NCBI GenBank assembly: GCA_963667315.1
Contig: OY763325.1
Location: 1,116,001-1,180,000 of the forward strand
Direction: 5' to 3'
DNA length: 64,000 nucleotides
Source: DAINPP01 sp963667315
GTDB lineage: Bacteria > Thermotogota > Thermotogae > MWEM01
Positions 63,804 through 64,000 of this stretch are shown piece by piece (position 1 is the stretch's first letter; every line of letters begins with the position of its first letter). A program made the translations under genes and the position numbers. The notes beneath the pieces are model-generated. The model had not been told where the DNA came from, made no database searches, and saw only the letters and a list, made by a program, of their open reading frames with translations.

Positions 63804-63842
63804 AAAAGAGAGAAAGCTCTTTAACAGAGCTTTCTCTCTTTT
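63804..63842. terminator. bidirectional terminator
   Basis: Stem AAAAGAGAGAAAGCTCT / AGAGCTTTCTCTCTTTT with a 5-base loop. Ends the minus-strand gene entering from the window's right edge. Confidence 0.8.
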
Positions 63843-63890
63843 GTTATTTCTATTCATATCATTATTAACGAGAAAATTTTTAACTGTTTT

Positions 63891-64000
63891 TTACACCCCA
63901 TAGTTCGTTTTTTTTCTTATCAAAGGGACTACTATTTTCATCTTCATTTTCTCCGGATAACAGGACCCACACACATCTGTCATTTCATAATCAGGTGAGT
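63891..64000 (-). CDS. C-terminal end of an unidentified protein (cut by window edge)
   Basis: On the minus strand a frame is open from the edge to TAA at 63891, reading SPDYEMTDVCGSCYPEKMKM…RKKTNYGV. It has a CxxC pair. A terminator follows at 63804-63842, which supports a real gene. Too short to assign. Confidence 0.5.
   Translation of the reverse strand, partial: SPDYEMTDVCGSCYPEKMKMKIVVPLIRKKTNYGV

Noticed and set aside
1..64000. rRNA, tRNA, CRISPR arrays, intact insertion sequences
   Set aside because: None recognised on either strand; no regularly spaced repeats and no transposase-like ORF.

Overview
This is an AT-rich bacterial chromosome segment with dense coding, short intergenic spaces, frequent TTG and GTG starts behind strong AGGAGG-type ribosome binding sites, and recognisable sigma70-type promoters. 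The gene content points to a fermentative anaerobe: NfnAB-type transhydrogenase, lactate dehydrogenase, an iron-type alcohol dehydrogenase, two lysine-fermentation-type enzymes (Kce, Kal), several 4Fe-4S proteins, glycogen and galactose metabolism, a RemA/DUF370 protein and PhoH plus a 7TM-HD phosphohydrolase. This mix fits the Bacillota or Thermotogota-like anaerobes; I cannot name the genus from the sequence. I saw no rRNA, tRNA, CRISPR array or intact insertion sequence.

Layout. 1-2.5 kb: four tandem paralogous ABC-2-type membrane proteins. 2.5-5.4 kb: a nitrilase-family hydrolase divergent from a MarR regulator, a PNPOx/ferredoxin protein and a YitT protein. 5.4-9.7 kb (minus): fibronectin-type lipoprotein, short PgpH-like HD protein, PhoH. 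10-19.7 kb: DUF362 ferredoxin, AraC/GyrI regulator, ABC exporter, DUF4143 ATPase and three beta-lactamase-fold serine hydrolases. 19.8-28.3 kb (minus): a defence-like operon. 28.4-30.1 kb: a GNAT pseudogene beside an APH kinase and the intact GNAT. 30.3-54.4 kb: a long minus-strand run of metabolic and housekeeping genes (guaA, kce-kal, obg, pgi, apt, GGDEF, CaCA exchanger, MFS, TPR, remA, galT, glgA, CBS-ACT, nfnB-nfnA, ileS, response regulator, histidine kinase). 54.8-63.7 kb: serine-pathway aminotransferase and dehydrogenase, MBL hydrolase, secreted nuclease, ldh, alcohol dehydrogenase, aldo-keto reductase and an alpha/beta hydrolase.

The most interesting region is 19816-28270. One operon carries an MBL-fold hydrolase, a 1301-residue protein with an N-terminal trypsin-like domain and a large STAND-like or helical remainder, a Ser/Thr kinase, and then a Septu-like PtuA ATPase and PtuB HNH nuclease pair. 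The MBL and kinase genes each carry a single-base frameshift in this sequence. The operon sits next to a degenerate gene duplicate and a 15-bp-arm inverted repeat, as expected of an acquired defence island.

A second notable point is regulatory. A 20-bp palindrome lies between the -35 and -10 boxes of the leaderless MarR gene (3370-3389), and a one-mismatch copy lies in the same position in the promoter of an alpha/beta hydrolase 60 kb away (63766-63785). This suggests a small MarR regulon.
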